The notes below the pieces were generated by a model, which saw only the letters and a program-made list of their open reading frames with translations, did no database searches and was not told the DNA's origin. From a virus: a DNA stretch of 28,504 nucleotides. The position numbers and the translations under genes are program-made. Below are positions 1 to 5,297 of the stretch, piece by piece (position 1 is the stretch's first letter; every line of letters begins with the position of its first letter). The DNA is taken from positions 1 through 28,504 of IMG/VR virus record IMGVR_UViG_3300031140_000031; one strand, given 5' to 3'.

Positions 1-10
1 CCCCCTTTTG

Positions 11-82
11 TACCAATAGACGGAATTGAACCATCGACCTACTCCGTATGAAAGAGGTGCTCTACCTCTGAGCTATATTGGT
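11..82 (-). tRNA. tRNA-Met (CAT)
   Basis: A complete cloverleaf can be drawn: acceptor ACCAATA/TATTGGT is perfect, the D-stem is GCTC/GAGC, the anticodon loop is TTCATAC, the T-arm is GATGG-TTCAATT-CCGTC, and the discriminator is A. The anticodon stem has four pairs and a C27-T43 mismatch. Position 1-72 is paired, so it is not an initiator. It could be elongator Met, or Ile2 if C34 is modified to lysidine. CCA is not encoded. Confidence 0.9.
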
Positions 83-88
83 ATTTTG

Positions 89-173
89 AGGAAGAAATCG
101 GAATCGAACCGAATACCGTTAAGTACGATTATCTTAGCAGGATATCCTAGTCACCATCATAGTTTATCTTCCT
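89..173 (-). tRNA. tRNA-Ser (GCT)
   Basis: Class II tRNA of about 85 nt with a long variable arm. The acceptor is AGGAAGA/TCTTCCT and the anticodon loop is CTGCTAA in a stem of four clear pairs. The T-loop is TTCGATT. The exact ends are uncertain by one base because acceptor and T-stem lengths do not add up in the standard way. It reads AGC/AGT codons. Confidence 0.85.
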
Positions 174-186
174 TTTGTAAGTAAAG

Positions 187-259
187 TCGGAATGGTTGGT
201 ATCGAACCAACTACCTTTGTCGTATCAGGACAATGCTCTACCGATTGAGCTACACTCCG
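187..259 (-). tRNA. tRNA-Ile (GAT)
   Basis: Acceptor CGGAGTG/CATTCCG (one G-T pair), T8 A9, D-arm GCTC/GAGC, anticodon stem TTGTC/GACAA with loop CTGATAC, T-arm GTTGG-TTCGATA-CCAAC, discriminator A. It is a well-formed 73-nt tRNA, three bases downstream of an unexplained hairpin element at 263-324. Confidence 0.93.
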
Positions 260-262
260 AAG

Positions 263-324
263 TTGATTACAACCTGACTCCTTTCGAACTTTCAAGGCTC
301 GTATCATTCATTCTTTGTAATCAA
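263..324 (-). ncRNA. tRNA-slot hairpin RNA element E1
   Basis: A perfect 10-bp inverted repeat (TTGATTACAA / TTGTAATCAA) encloses 42 nt. On the minus strand it lies 4 nt after the 3' end of tRNA-Asn (discriminator at 329) and 3 nt before the 5' end of tRNA-Ile (259), so it fills a tRNA-sized slot and would be released as a 62-nt RNA by tRNA processing. The interior contains AGTTCGAAAGG, faintly like a T-loop, but no D-arm or anticodon arm can be drawn. It could be a decayed tRNA or a small RNA; no known family is recognised. Confidence 0.5.
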
Positions 325-328
325 TTTG

Positions 329-400
329 AGGACCCGGAGAATTTCGAAATCTCGACATTTCACTTAACAGGCGAATGCTCTTCCTCTGAGCTACAGGTCC
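329..400 (-). tRNA. tRNA-Asn (GTT)
   Basis: Acceptor GGACCTG/CGGGTCC, T8 A9, D-arm GCTC/GAGC with a 7-nt loop, anticodon stem TTCGC/GTGAA with loop CTGTTAA. The T-arm GAGAT-TTCGAAA-TTCTC has a T-T mismatch next to the loop. The discriminator reads T, which is unusual for Asn. Confidence 0.88.
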
Positions 401-404
401 ATAG

Positions 405-484
405 TTACGATTAGAGGACTCGAACCTCCATTAGGTATATCTACCGATACTGCTCATGAGACAGTTAATGCACCTGCATCGTAA
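405..484 (-). tRNA. Aberrant tRNA with CAT anticodon
   Basis: The acceptor TTACGAT/ATCGTAA is perfect, the anticodon stem ACTGT/GCAGT carries loop CTCATGA (anticodon CAT), and the T-arm is TGGAGG-TTCGAGT-CCTCTA. Only 12 nt (GCAGGTGCATTA) lie between acceptor and anticodon stem, too little for a normal D-arm. The variable region is long and can form a GGTA/TACC stem. A short D-arm with a long variable arm is not known to me for Met or Ile2 tRNAs, so the amino-acid identity is open. Confidence 0.7.
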
Positions 485-492
485 TTTAATTG

Positions 493-565
493 TGGTACTG
501 ATTGGTATCGAACCAACTACACCTTGGGCTTCAACCAAGTGCTCTACCATTTGAGCTACAGTACC
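493..565 (-). tRNA. tRNA-Phe (GAA)
   Basis: Acceptor GGTACTG/CAGTACC, T8 A9, D-arm GCTC/GAGC, anticodon stem CTTGG/CCAAG with loop TTGAAGC, T-arm GTTGG-TTCGATA-CCAAT, discriminator A. It is a canonical 73-nt tRNA. Confidence 0.94.
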
Positions 566-583
566 GTTAAAATTTGAATAGTA

Positions 584-1060
584 TTATCTTATGTTAATAA
601 TTCTAACATATCTTAAAATATATAGAACATTAAACGATATAATACATAATAATGAAATCATCTCAAAGGGGTATAACGACATAAACGGTATCGTTAATGA
701 CGATATGAATATCGGTATCGATAAAAACCAAAACCTCTTATCCATGAACATTAAAACCGCAGTATACGCAAAAAACAAACCGGCAGTTATATTATGAATT
801 AACTCATATTCAATATTAAAAATCGCAATTAGAATTAAAAGAACCCCTGAGAGTCTATACTCAACTTTCCCAATAAAAAACCCAAAAGAGGTAATTATTA
901 ATGTTATAAATAATGCCCATTTCGCATCTGTTAAATGGTAACTACTTATCGATTCTTCAAAACCCCCACTCGAATACCATAATATAACCGGTATGTGAAA
1001 TGCCATTAAATTTGAGAGTATTGAAATTGATAATTTTGACTTGTTAATTACTGTGTTCAT
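584..1060 (-). CDS. Multi-pass membrane protein, unknown function
   Basis: 158 aa. The start chosen is the first ATG, after an AT-rich leader with no Shine-Dalgarno, as is usual in Bacteroidota. Hydrophobic runs suggest about five or six membrane segments: roughly residues 10-30, 48-64, 68-86, 90-106, 110-128 and 133-152. Only short polar loops separate them. I see no catalytic motif and do not recognise the family. It lies alone between tRNA-Tyr and tRNA-Phe on the same strand, so it is probably co-transcribed with the tRNA array. A forward ORF over the same stretch is its shadow. Likely an accessory inner-membrane protein of the phage, made during infection. Confidence 0.7.
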   Translation of the reverse strand: MNTVINKSKLSISILSNLMAFHIPVILWYSSGGFEESISSYHLTDAKWALFITLIITSFGFFIGKVEYRLSGVLLILIAIFNIEYELIHNITAGLFFAYTAVLMFMDKRFWFLSIPIFISSLTIPFMSLYPFEMISLLCIISFNVLYILRYVRIINIR

Positions 1061-1139
1061 TGATTTACGTTATATGTTAAGTCATATATTAATATATATA
1101 ATCTAAATACATATCCTAAACACAAATTTTATGTAATTG

Positions 1140-1220
1140 TGGGTTATGGTGGACTCGAACCACTCCCCGAAGGACGAGATTTACAGTCTCGCTGCCGTAT
1201 CCGAACGACTTTCATATCCC
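1140..1220 (-). tRNA. tRNA-Tyr (GTA)
   Basis: Class II tRNA of 81 nt. The anticodon stem CGAGA/TCTCG carries loop CTGTAAA, and the variable arm is TCCTTCGGGGAG-like, as expected for bacterial Tyr. The acceptor GGGATAT/ATAACCC has an A-A mismatch at the fourth pair. The T-loop is TTCGAGT and the discriminator A. Confidence 0.88.
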
Positions 1221-1229
1221 ATTTATTTT

Positions 1230-1301
1230 GTCAACGTACAAGAATCGAACTTGCTCCTGCCGGCTTATCGCCGGCCTTGGTCACCATTCCACTAACGCCA
1301 A
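1230..1301 (-). tRNA. tRNA-like gene with non-canonical anticodon loop
   Basis: The acceptor TTGGCGT/ACGTTGA has three G-T pairs; T8 A9, a D-arm with TGG/CCA, and T-arm GCAAG-TTCGATT-CTTGT are present. The anticodon arm is GCCGG-CGATAAG-CCGGC. Position 33 is G instead of T and the loop can close to five bases (GATAA) on a six-pair stem. By geometry the anticodon would be ATA, which is not a normal bacterial anticodon. It could be a decayed Ile(GAT) tRNA that lost T33, or a tRNA-like RNA that does not decode. Confidence 0.6.
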
Positions 1302-1318
1302 AAACTATATCGATTGGA

Positions 1319-1371
1319 ACTACAATTCCTAATACCCATAGAATATCGTGTGTTGTTATCACTATTGTAGT
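1319..1371 (-). ncRNA. Inverted-repeat RNA element E2 in tRNA gap
   Basis: A perfect 8-bp inverted repeat (ACTACAAT / ATTGTAGT) encloses 37 nt, with weaker outer pairing (GATT/AATC). It sits in the gap between tRNA-Val and the odd tRNA at 1230-1301. Its layout resembles E1, but its loop sequence differs. No tRNA arms can be drawn. Strand is inferred from the flanking tRNAs. Confidence 0.35.
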
Positions 1372-1400
1372 AATGAATCACTTTCACCCAACTATTTTTG

Positions 1401-1471
1401 TATTTCGTAGTGGAATCGAACCACTGCCATTTCCATGTAAAAGAAATACGCTACCATTACGCCAACGAAAC
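1401..1471 (-). tRNA. tRNA-Val (TAC)
   Basis: Acceptor GTTTCGT/ACGAAAT, anticodon stem TTTCT/GGAAA with loop TTTACAT (anticodon TAC), T-arm AGTGG-TTCGATT-CCACT, discriminator A. It decodes GTA/GTG and possibly all GTN. A second Val-type tRNA with anticodon AAC lies at 2393-2466. Confidence 0.9.
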
Positions 1472-1514
1472 AGGTGGTTACATATACTTTAATTGGCATA
1501 ACCATTCCAATTTG

Positions 1515-1586
1515 TGCCCCTGTCAGGAGTCGAACCTGACCCCATCGATTAAAAGTCGATTGCCTACGCCGGTTTGCTACAAGGGC
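1515..1586 (-). tRNA. tRNA-Lys (TTT)
   Basis: Acceptor GCCCTTG/CAGGGGC, anticodon stem ATCGA/TCGAT with loop CTTTTAA, T-arm TCAGG-TTCGACT-CCTGA, discriminator A. The D-stem is weak. Confidence 0.9.
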
Positions 1587-1594
1587 TACTTTAG

Positions 1595-1666
1595 TCGGGT
1601 AGATAGGAGTCGAACCTACCACCTCTCGCGTCCAAGGCGAGCTTCTCACCCCGAGAATACTACCCG
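1595..1666 (-). tRNA. tRNA-Pro (TGG)
   Basis: The acceptor CGGGTAG/CTACCCG is perfect, the anticodon stem CTCGC/GCGAG has loop CTTGGAC, the T-arm is GTAGG-TTCGACT-CCTAT, and the discriminator is A. The D region TTCTC-GGGGT-GAGAA makes an unusually strong hairpin. Confidence 0.9.
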
Positions 1667-1674
1667 TATTATTG

Positions 1675-1746
1675 TTAACTTGGGAGGAATCGAACCTCCA
1701 TTATTTGAGTCAAAGTCAAATGTAATCACCGTTATACCACAAGTTA
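1675..1746 (-). tRNA. tRNA-Gln (TTG)
   Basis: The acceptor TAACTTG/CAAGTTA is perfect, the anticodon stem TTTGA/TCAAA has loop CTTTGAC, the T-arm is GGAGG-TTCGATT-CCTCC, and the discriminator is A. Confidence 0.92.
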
Positions 1747-1752
1747 ATGTAG

Positions 1753-1839
1753 AGGAAGGTATGGGATTCGAACCCATGGAGTTTTTACACCCTCTAGTTT
1801 TCAAGACTAGTACAATAAGCCAGACTCTGTCAACCTTCC
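1753..1839 (-). tRNA. tRNA-Ser (TGA), copy 1
   Basis: Class II, 87 nt, perfect acceptor GGAAGGT/ACCTTCC, anticodon stem CTAGT/ACTAG with loop CTTGAAA, T-arm ATGGG-TTCGAAT-CCCAT. The discriminator reads T rather than the G expected for Ser. A second Ser(TGA) at 8316-8400 has the normal G. Confidence 0.9.
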
Positions 1840-1898
1840 TTTAATTTTATCCAATATGTCAATGAACTATTTAATATGGTATAAAAACAACCATTTAG

Positions 1899-1971
1899 GG
1901 TGTAAGAGGAGAATCGAACTCCCATCTGTGGAATCACAATCCACCATTCTCGCCATTAAACTACGAACACC
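1899..1971 (-). tRNA. tRNA-His (GTG)
   Basis: Anticodon stem GTGGA/TCCAC with loop TTGTGAT, T-arm GGGAG-TTCGATT-CTCCT. The extra G-1 paired to C73, the identity element of tRNA-His, is present. The acceptor has two adjacent mismatches (pairs 5-68 and 6-67). Confidence 0.87.
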
Positions 1972-2017
1972 ATTTGTTTCTATTATTTTAATTCGTTAGA
2001 ATCCGAATTATTGGGTA

Positions 2018-2050
2018 CAAAAAAATCCAACTTCTTTTGGAAATTGGATT
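2018..2050 (-). terminator. Intrinsic terminator (minus)
   Basis: On the minus strand a 7-bp stem AATCCAA/TTGGATT is followed by a run of seven T. It would end transcription coming from the small gene at 2085-2234 before the main tRNA array. Confidence 0.75.
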
Positions 2051-2084
2051 ATCTAATACTGAGTATATATGTGTTTAGTCTATA

Positions 2085-2234
2085 TCACCATTTTAAATAT
2101 CCAATTAATCGTTTCGGTTCTCTAACATTATAACTGTCCTGTCCAAAGCCAAACGCACATACCGAGACAGTAATCGCAGTCCATAAATGGAACATCTGAT
2201 TCGATAAGAGTTGTATGTTAGTATTTGTTTTCAT
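2085..2234 (-). CDS. Small hypothetical protein, 49 aa
   Basis: An ATG-to-TGA frame of 49 codons, starting MKTNTNIQLLSN and ending RLIGYLKW. Residues 17-31 form a short hydrophobic stretch (LWTAITVSVCAFGFG). It is bracketed by a TATCTTTG promoter element at 2341-2348 upstream and an intrinsic terminator at 2018-2050 downstream, which makes it a plausible single-gene unit. tRNA-Val (2393-2466) lies just upstream of the promoter. I recognise no family. It may be a membrane-active peptide, but that is only suggested by the hydrophobic stretch. Confidence 0.45.
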   Translation of the reverse strand: MKTNTNIQLLSNQMFHLWTAITVSVCAFGFGQDSYNVREPKRLIGYLKW

Positions 2235-2340
2235 AATTATATTATTATCCCGTTACGTCGGATACTGTATATACATATATAAAAAATATGTTTAGTACCC
2301 TTTTTTTTAATTTATTTTTGTTTTGTCGTCTTTGACTCTA

Positions 2341-2348
2341 CAAAGATA
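2341..2348 (-). promoter_or_regulatory. Host-type -7 element TATCTTTG
   Basis: On the minus strand TATCTTTG matches the Bacteroidota -7 consensus TAnnTTTG. No clear TTG is seen at the -33 spacing. It points to the 49-aa gene at 2085-2234. Confidence 0.5.
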
Positions 2349-2392
2349 CTCAAATAAATGAGATAGTCTAACCCTTTTCATTTATTTTTTAG

Positions 2393-2466
2393 AACCACCA
2401 GTAAGAATCGAACTTACGTCATTCTCAATGTTATTGAGATGCTCTAACCAACTGAGCTATAGGGGT
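2393..2466 (-). tRNA. tRNA-Val (AAC)
   Basis: Acceptor ACCCCTA/TGGTGGT has one C-T mismatch; D-arm GCTC/GAGC, five-pair anticodon stem TCTCA/TGAGA with loop ATAACAT, T-arm GTAAG-TTCGATT-CTTAC. By position the anticodon is AAC, with A at the wobble site. A34 is rare in bacterial tRNAs other than Arg(ACG). The discriminator reads T. It is separated from the main array by the small gene and its terminator. Confidence 0.85.
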
Positions 2467-2619
2467 ATTTGTAACTTTTAAACACCTTAGAGTTACCAAC
2501 TAATCCGACCAACGATTCGACCGACATCCGCGACAATCTATTTAACAATTCAACAAACTCGAAAGTGGTTGAGGTTTAATATTAAATAAACCCGTAATCC
2601 GTGGGCTTCGTTCCCTAAT

Positions 2620-2868
2620 CTATGCATCGACTTCGGGCCATGTTTTCATTATGTAATTATATGTCACTTCGACACCGTCCAATTGATGTTCAGCGAATGA
2701 CCTACCTGATTTTGTATAAAATATGTCTACACCGGCAATGTTTTCAATCTCAGCGATAATCTCAATAGTTTTAGTACCCTTAGGTATCATGTATCTAAAA
2801 TTAACATCCAACGTAGTATTATGCTCATATTGGTTTTGATTGTCAAATGTATTACTACTGTTATCCAT
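2620..2868 (-). CDS. Hypothetical protein, 82 aa
   Basis: Third gene of a compact minus-strand operon (3549 to 2620). Its start codon overlaps the stop of the gene before it by one base, typical of translational coupling. The protein is small, acidic and soluble, with a beta-rich middle (VNFRYMIPKGTKTIEIIAEI) and an aromatic C-terminus (YNYIMKTWPEVDA). No known motif is seen. The short region after it (2467-2619) carries several small inverted repeats (for example CCCGTAATCCGTGGG and a GTAACT/AGTTAC hairpin next to tRNA-Val) but no T-run terminator. Confidence 0.65.
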   Translation of the reverse strand: MDNSSNTFDNQNQYEHNTTLDVNFRYMIPKGTKTIEIIAEIENIAGVDIFYTKSGRSFAEHQLDGVEVTYNYIMKTWPEVDA

Positions 2869-3104
2869 TATGTAATAATAAACGTTTTTATTTTAATCCT
2901 CAAGTCTTTTTGTTGTGAAGATACTTTATCGTAAAACAACTTACCCTCCATACTATTCGTTTCGGCGTTCTTTATCTGTCTCTTAAATAGTTCCAAATAC
3001 TTATCTGCGGATTCTAACTGTTTTTCCGTAATACAACTATTAATGATTTTCTCACACCTCTCGACCATACCTACGTAATGGTCATACCTATTTTTATTAC
3101 TCAT
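2868..3104 (-). CDS. Hypothetical helical protein, 78 aa
   Basis: Middle gene of the 3549-2620 operon. An upstream ATG at 3134 would extend it by ten residues and overlap the preceding gene by 29 bases. I prefer the ATG at 3104 (MSNKNRYDHYVG), which begins just after the preceding stop. The sequence is rich in K, E and Q and looks wholly alpha-helical, with a possible coiled coil around residues 15-60. There are two cysteines but no recognisable motif. Function unknown. Confidence 0.6.
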   Translation of the reverse strand: MSNKNRYDHYVGMVERCEKIINSCITEKQLESADKYLELFKRQIKNAETNSMEGKLFYDKVSSQQKDLRIKIKTFIIT

Positions 3105-3105
3105 A

Positions 3106-3549
3106 TTATGAAAAGTCTGTTGATGTTGAGACACTTAATCCGTCCACTTCTTTCTCGTACCCCTCTTCGATTCCGTCCAATCCGTCAACACACCATCCGA
3201 TTGCCATATGAATGAACTCCTCCGTCGGTATTTGTTCTCCGTATTCATTTACGATTCGACCACTTCTAATGAAGTCGAACAATTCTTTCTTATTTGTATA
3301 GAACTTTCCATTATGGAAGTTCCATGAGAATTTCCAACCACCACTACGTTTACCAATATGTACTGACATCCCATCGGTAAATTCATCCCATGGTGAGTTA
3401 GAATTCAACCCATCGGTTTTGATGAAGTTAAATCCATTATACGTCATGGACGCGTCATATAGGTTCATCTCCTGTAGTCTCAGTGTAAGTTTTTGACTTT
3501 TACTGACCATATCACTTATCTTCGGAATTCTTCTGTAGTTCGTACCCAT
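3106..3549 (-). CDS. MGTNY-type conserved phage protein, 147 aa
   Basis: It opens MGTNYRRIP and contains HIGKRSGGWKFSW at about residues 66-78. The combination of an MGTNY start with an HIGK-(S)-GGW-F block is a recurrent hallmark of an uncharacterised family in many large phages, recalled here from general knowledge. The aromatic and glycine-rich block suggests a small beta-structured fold, and no catalytic residues can be assigned. It is the first gene of a three-gene operon and is driven by a clear host-type promoter at 3579-3610, so it is probably expressed early or in mid infection. Confidence 0.75.
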   Translation of the reverse strand: MGTNYRRIPKISDMVSKSQKLTLRLQEMNLYDASMTYNGFNFIKTDGLNSNSPWDEFTDGMSVHIGKRSGGWKFSWNFHNGKFYTNKKELFDFIRSGRIVNEYGEQIPTEEFIHMAIGWCVDGLDGIEEGYEKEVDGLSVSTSTDFS

Positions 3550-3578
3550 ATCTTTATGTCTTTATTTATTTAACACTA

Positions 3579-3610
3579 CAAAGATAAGTTAAATAGATAC
3601 AACCACCAAA
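3579..3610 (-). promoter_or_regulatory. Host-type promoter
   Basis: On the minus strand TTTG (3610-3607), 20 bases, then TATCTTTG (3586-3579). This is a full match to the Bacteroidota housekeeping sigma consensus. The gene start follows 30 bases downstream. Confidence 0.8.
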
Positions 3611-3620
3611 CATATAAATA

Positions 3621-3648
3621 AAAAACTCTCACCATGGTGAGAGTTTTT
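3621..3648 (-). terminator. Intrinsic terminator, probably bidirectional
   Basis: A perfect palindrome (AAAAACTCTCACC / GGTGAGAGTTTTT around AT) with T-runs on both sides. On the minus strand it lies just after the stop of the lipoprotein gene at 3655 and separates it from the next promoter. Confidence 0.9.
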
Positions 3649-3654
3649 TTTAAA

Positions 3655-4230
3655 TTATTGATTAGTTCTTCTTTTCTTATTTGATTGTATGGTTCTACGT
3701 GGGGATTTAGTATGGGTATTCCTCCTAATTGGGGTTACTCTCCTGACTTTGTTGGTTCTGACGTTGTTACGTCTTACTCGTTTAATTATCGAATTACCGT
3801 TCCGTATAGGGATGGGTCTGACGGTATTAGTACTAACCAAACGAATTGGTTTCGTCACTATATGTCGGACATTTTGACGAGTACTACTCGTTCTTCGACC
3901 CCTACGGTTATCATACCACCTATATTGGTTATTGGTGTTATACCATCCACCACGCCAATACGATGAACTCCACCTATTGTGATTCCAATTATATGTAAAA
4001 CCAAAACCTCGTCTATTATAGTTCCACCATACCCCATGATTAAAATGATGACTCATATCGTAAAAATTAGTCCCATAATAATAATATGGGGACCAGTTTA
4101 GATTTTGATATGTGTTATCTGTGTTAAAATTGTTAATCCTTAATGGCGTATTGTTTTGGGTTCGTAATGTTTGGTATGTCCCACACGAAGTTAAAGTAAA
4201 TGTGATTAATACTAATAATATTTTTTTCAT
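3655..4230 (-). CDS. Low-complexity lipoprotein
   Basis: 191 aa. The N-terminus MKKILLVLITFTLTSCGTYQ is a classic type II signal peptide with lipobox LTSC, so Cys16 should be lipidated and the protein anchored to a membrane. The mature part has two zones: residues about 45-105 are extremely rich in Tyr, Trp, Asn and His, and residues about 107-191 are rich in Arg, Lys, Thr and Asn with repeated RR pairs. Such composition suggests an exposed sticky or nucleic-acid/LPS-binding surface rather than an enzyme. A strong terminator follows it. Possible roles are superinfection exclusion or envelope modification, which is speculation. The forward ORFs over this stretch are shadows. Confidence 0.75.
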   Translation of the reverse strand: MKKILLVLITFTLTSCGTYQTLRTQNNTPLRINNFNTDNTYQNLNWSPYYYYGTNFYDMSHHFNHGVWWNYNRRGFGFTYNWNHNRWSSSYWRGGWYNTNNQYRWYDNRRGRRTSSTRQNVRHIVTKPIRLVSTNTVRPIPIRNGNSIIKRVRRNNVRTNKVRRVTPIRRNTHTKSPRRTIQSNKKRRTNQ

Positions 4231-4301
4231 AATATGATTAATTTAAGTCTGTTATTATTTATCCGTCAAGTGATACTCAACTAATAGTTAATAAATATCA
4301 A

Positions 4302-4451
4302 TTACCATGCCATTGATATACCCCATCGACCCCATAACAAATCTATTGAGTATTTCCCGTTTAGTCTTTTATCGTATGTGATTTGTATTGTCGGCACAAT
4401 GTAGAATTGATGTCCTACCTTATATTTTAAAAATGAAATCCGTTTCACCAT
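4302..4451 (-). CDS. Small hypothetical protein, 49 aa
   Basis: A 49-codon frame starting ATG at 4451, nine bases after the stop of the preceding gene, and ending TAA. It starts MVKRISFLKYKVG and ends in a Trp-rich strand (LLWGRWGISMAW). The alternating hydrophobic pattern suggests a small beta-structured protein; it is similar in style to short phage proteins that end in a WxxxxxxxW strand. Position and orientation make it the last gene of the 4983-4302 operon. Confidence 0.55.
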   Translation of the reverse strand: MVKRISFLKYKVGHQFYIVPTIQITYDKRLNGKYSIDLLWGRWGISMAW

Positions 4452-4460
4452 AATATACCA

Positions 4461-4760
4461 TTAGTTTAATAGTTTTTCTTTGACTTTATTGATTTTACCA
4501 CACATCTCATACTCTTCTTTTCCAACGAAATATCGTAGACTCTCATTTATTGACGTTAGATATGACTCCTCGGGTAATTCCGCAACCAATCTCCGACCGT
4601 CTTCAGTTATGAAGTAACAAAGAATTGTTTCCTTAGGACCCCCATTAAGGTTCTGTTCGATTAACTCGACATTACGACTATGGAAGTCAAACGATTCATT
4701 TATCTCACTTATATCCCCCTTTATTTGGAATTCGGGTATCTCTTTATGGTCTTTAATCAT
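4461..4760 (-). CDS. Hypothetical protein with UVR-like C-terminus, 99 aa
   Basis: The start overlaps the end of the upstream membrane-protein gene by eight bases, so the two are coupled. The N-terminal half is acidic. The C-terminal stretch SLRYFVGKEEYEMCGKINKVKEKL resembles the UVR helix-hairpin (Y/F-E-x-A-A-x-x-R-D-x-I pattern) found in UvrB, UvrC and ClpC, which usually mediates protein-protein contact. The match is partial and lacks the Ala-Ala pair, so the assignment is tentative. Confidence 0.6.
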   Translation of the reverse strand: MIKDHKEIPEFQIKGDISEINESFDFHSRNVELIEQNLNGGPKETILCYFITEDGRRLVAELPEESYLTSINESLRYFVGKEEYEMCGKINKVKEKLLN

Positions 4761-4983
4761 GTTTCTCTTTAGTTTTACCCCTTTTTAGTTGGTATATTTT
4801 ATAAATTTGTATAATTACGATAATAATATTTAGAAAAAGAATCGACGGTATGTTAGTTACAATGCCGTACCATAACCACAATAGAGCCCCGATTAAACTA
4901 GTCACTCTTAATTTAAGTAAGTCGTTCATTAAGAACGAAAGGACAATAGCGACAGTCGCAGCCCACCCAATATATTCCACCAT
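4753..4983 (-). CDS. SemiSWEET/YgjV-like three-helix membrane protein
   Basis: 76 aa with three predicted membrane helices (about residues 5-20, 27-43 and 47-66), followed by a basic tail (KRGKTKEKHD). The pattern IGWAATVAIVLSFLMND, then LRVTSLIGALLWLWYG, then PSILFLNIIIVIIQIYKIY, fits the short YgjV or SemiSWEET-like proteins of Bacteroidota, which form three-helix bundles. The substrate, if any, is unknown. It heads an operon with the 99-aa and 49-aa genes, right after tRNA-Arg on the same strand, so it may be read from the promoter at 5401. Confidence 0.7.
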   Translation of the reverse strand: MVEYIGWAATVAIVLSFLMNDLLKLRVTSLIGALLWLWYGIVTNIPSILFLNIIIVIIQIYKIYQLKRGKTKEKHD

Positions 4984-5004
4984 AATTCAATTTATTAATA
5001 TTTG

Positions 5005-5078
<74 letters not shown>

Positions 5079-5196
5079 ATTGTAAGGCTCCCACATTCCT
5101 CACTTGTCAGTCTAAAGTTTTTTCTCTTTCGAGGTGCGGGTGACTGAATTATCCTCAATATATTTCTATATCTGAACCTGAGTGGTTTTAAATAAC
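5079..5196 (-). other. Untranslated spacer with short pairing
   Basis: It lies between tRNA-Arg and element E3. TCAGTC and GACTGA can pair across about 40 nt, and the string TCTTTCGAGGT at 5125-5135 recurs inside E3 at 5214-5224. No ORF or tRNA is seen. It may be part of the same processed RNA. Confidence 0.3.
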
Positions 5197-5293
5197 ATAA
5201 GAGAAGGTTCGGGTCTTTCGAGGTTACTGCGTGAATGAGAGGTTAACCTTTACCTATGTTTCTCAATTTAATCAGCTTTACTACTTCTCTTAT
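5197..5293 (-). ncRNA. tRNA-sized hairpin RNA element E3
   Basis: A perfect 10-bp inverted repeat (ATAAGAGAAG / CTTCTCTTAT) encloses 77 nt. It begins 4 nt after the 3' end of tRNA-Leu on the minus strand, the same spacing as E1 after tRNA-Asn. The interior has a GGTTAACC palindrome and ACCTCGAAAGA, which is repeated outside the element, but no anticodon arm or D-arm. Candidate small RNA released with the tRNAs, or a decayed tRNA. Confidence 0.45.
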
Positions 5294-5297
5294 TTTG

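Noticed and set aside
196-414. Plus-strand ORF of 72 aa across the tRNA array
   Set aside because: It runs antisense through tRNA-Ile, E1 and tRNA-Asn; the frame is an accident of low stop density in tRNA genes.
1139-1844. Plus-strand ORFs of 117 and 148 aa and a minus ORF of 85 aa
   Set aside because: They are translations of consecutive tRNA genes; the recurring RIEP/SNLTP-like strings are antisense T-loops.
3685-3966. Plus-strand ORFs opposite the lipoprotein gene
   Set aside because: The minus frame has a proper signal peptide, lipobox and terminator, so the plus frames are shadows.
4461-4760. UvrB/UvrC fragment
   Set aside because: Only a partial UVR-like helix is visible and the rest does not match any excision-repair protein; left as hypothetical.
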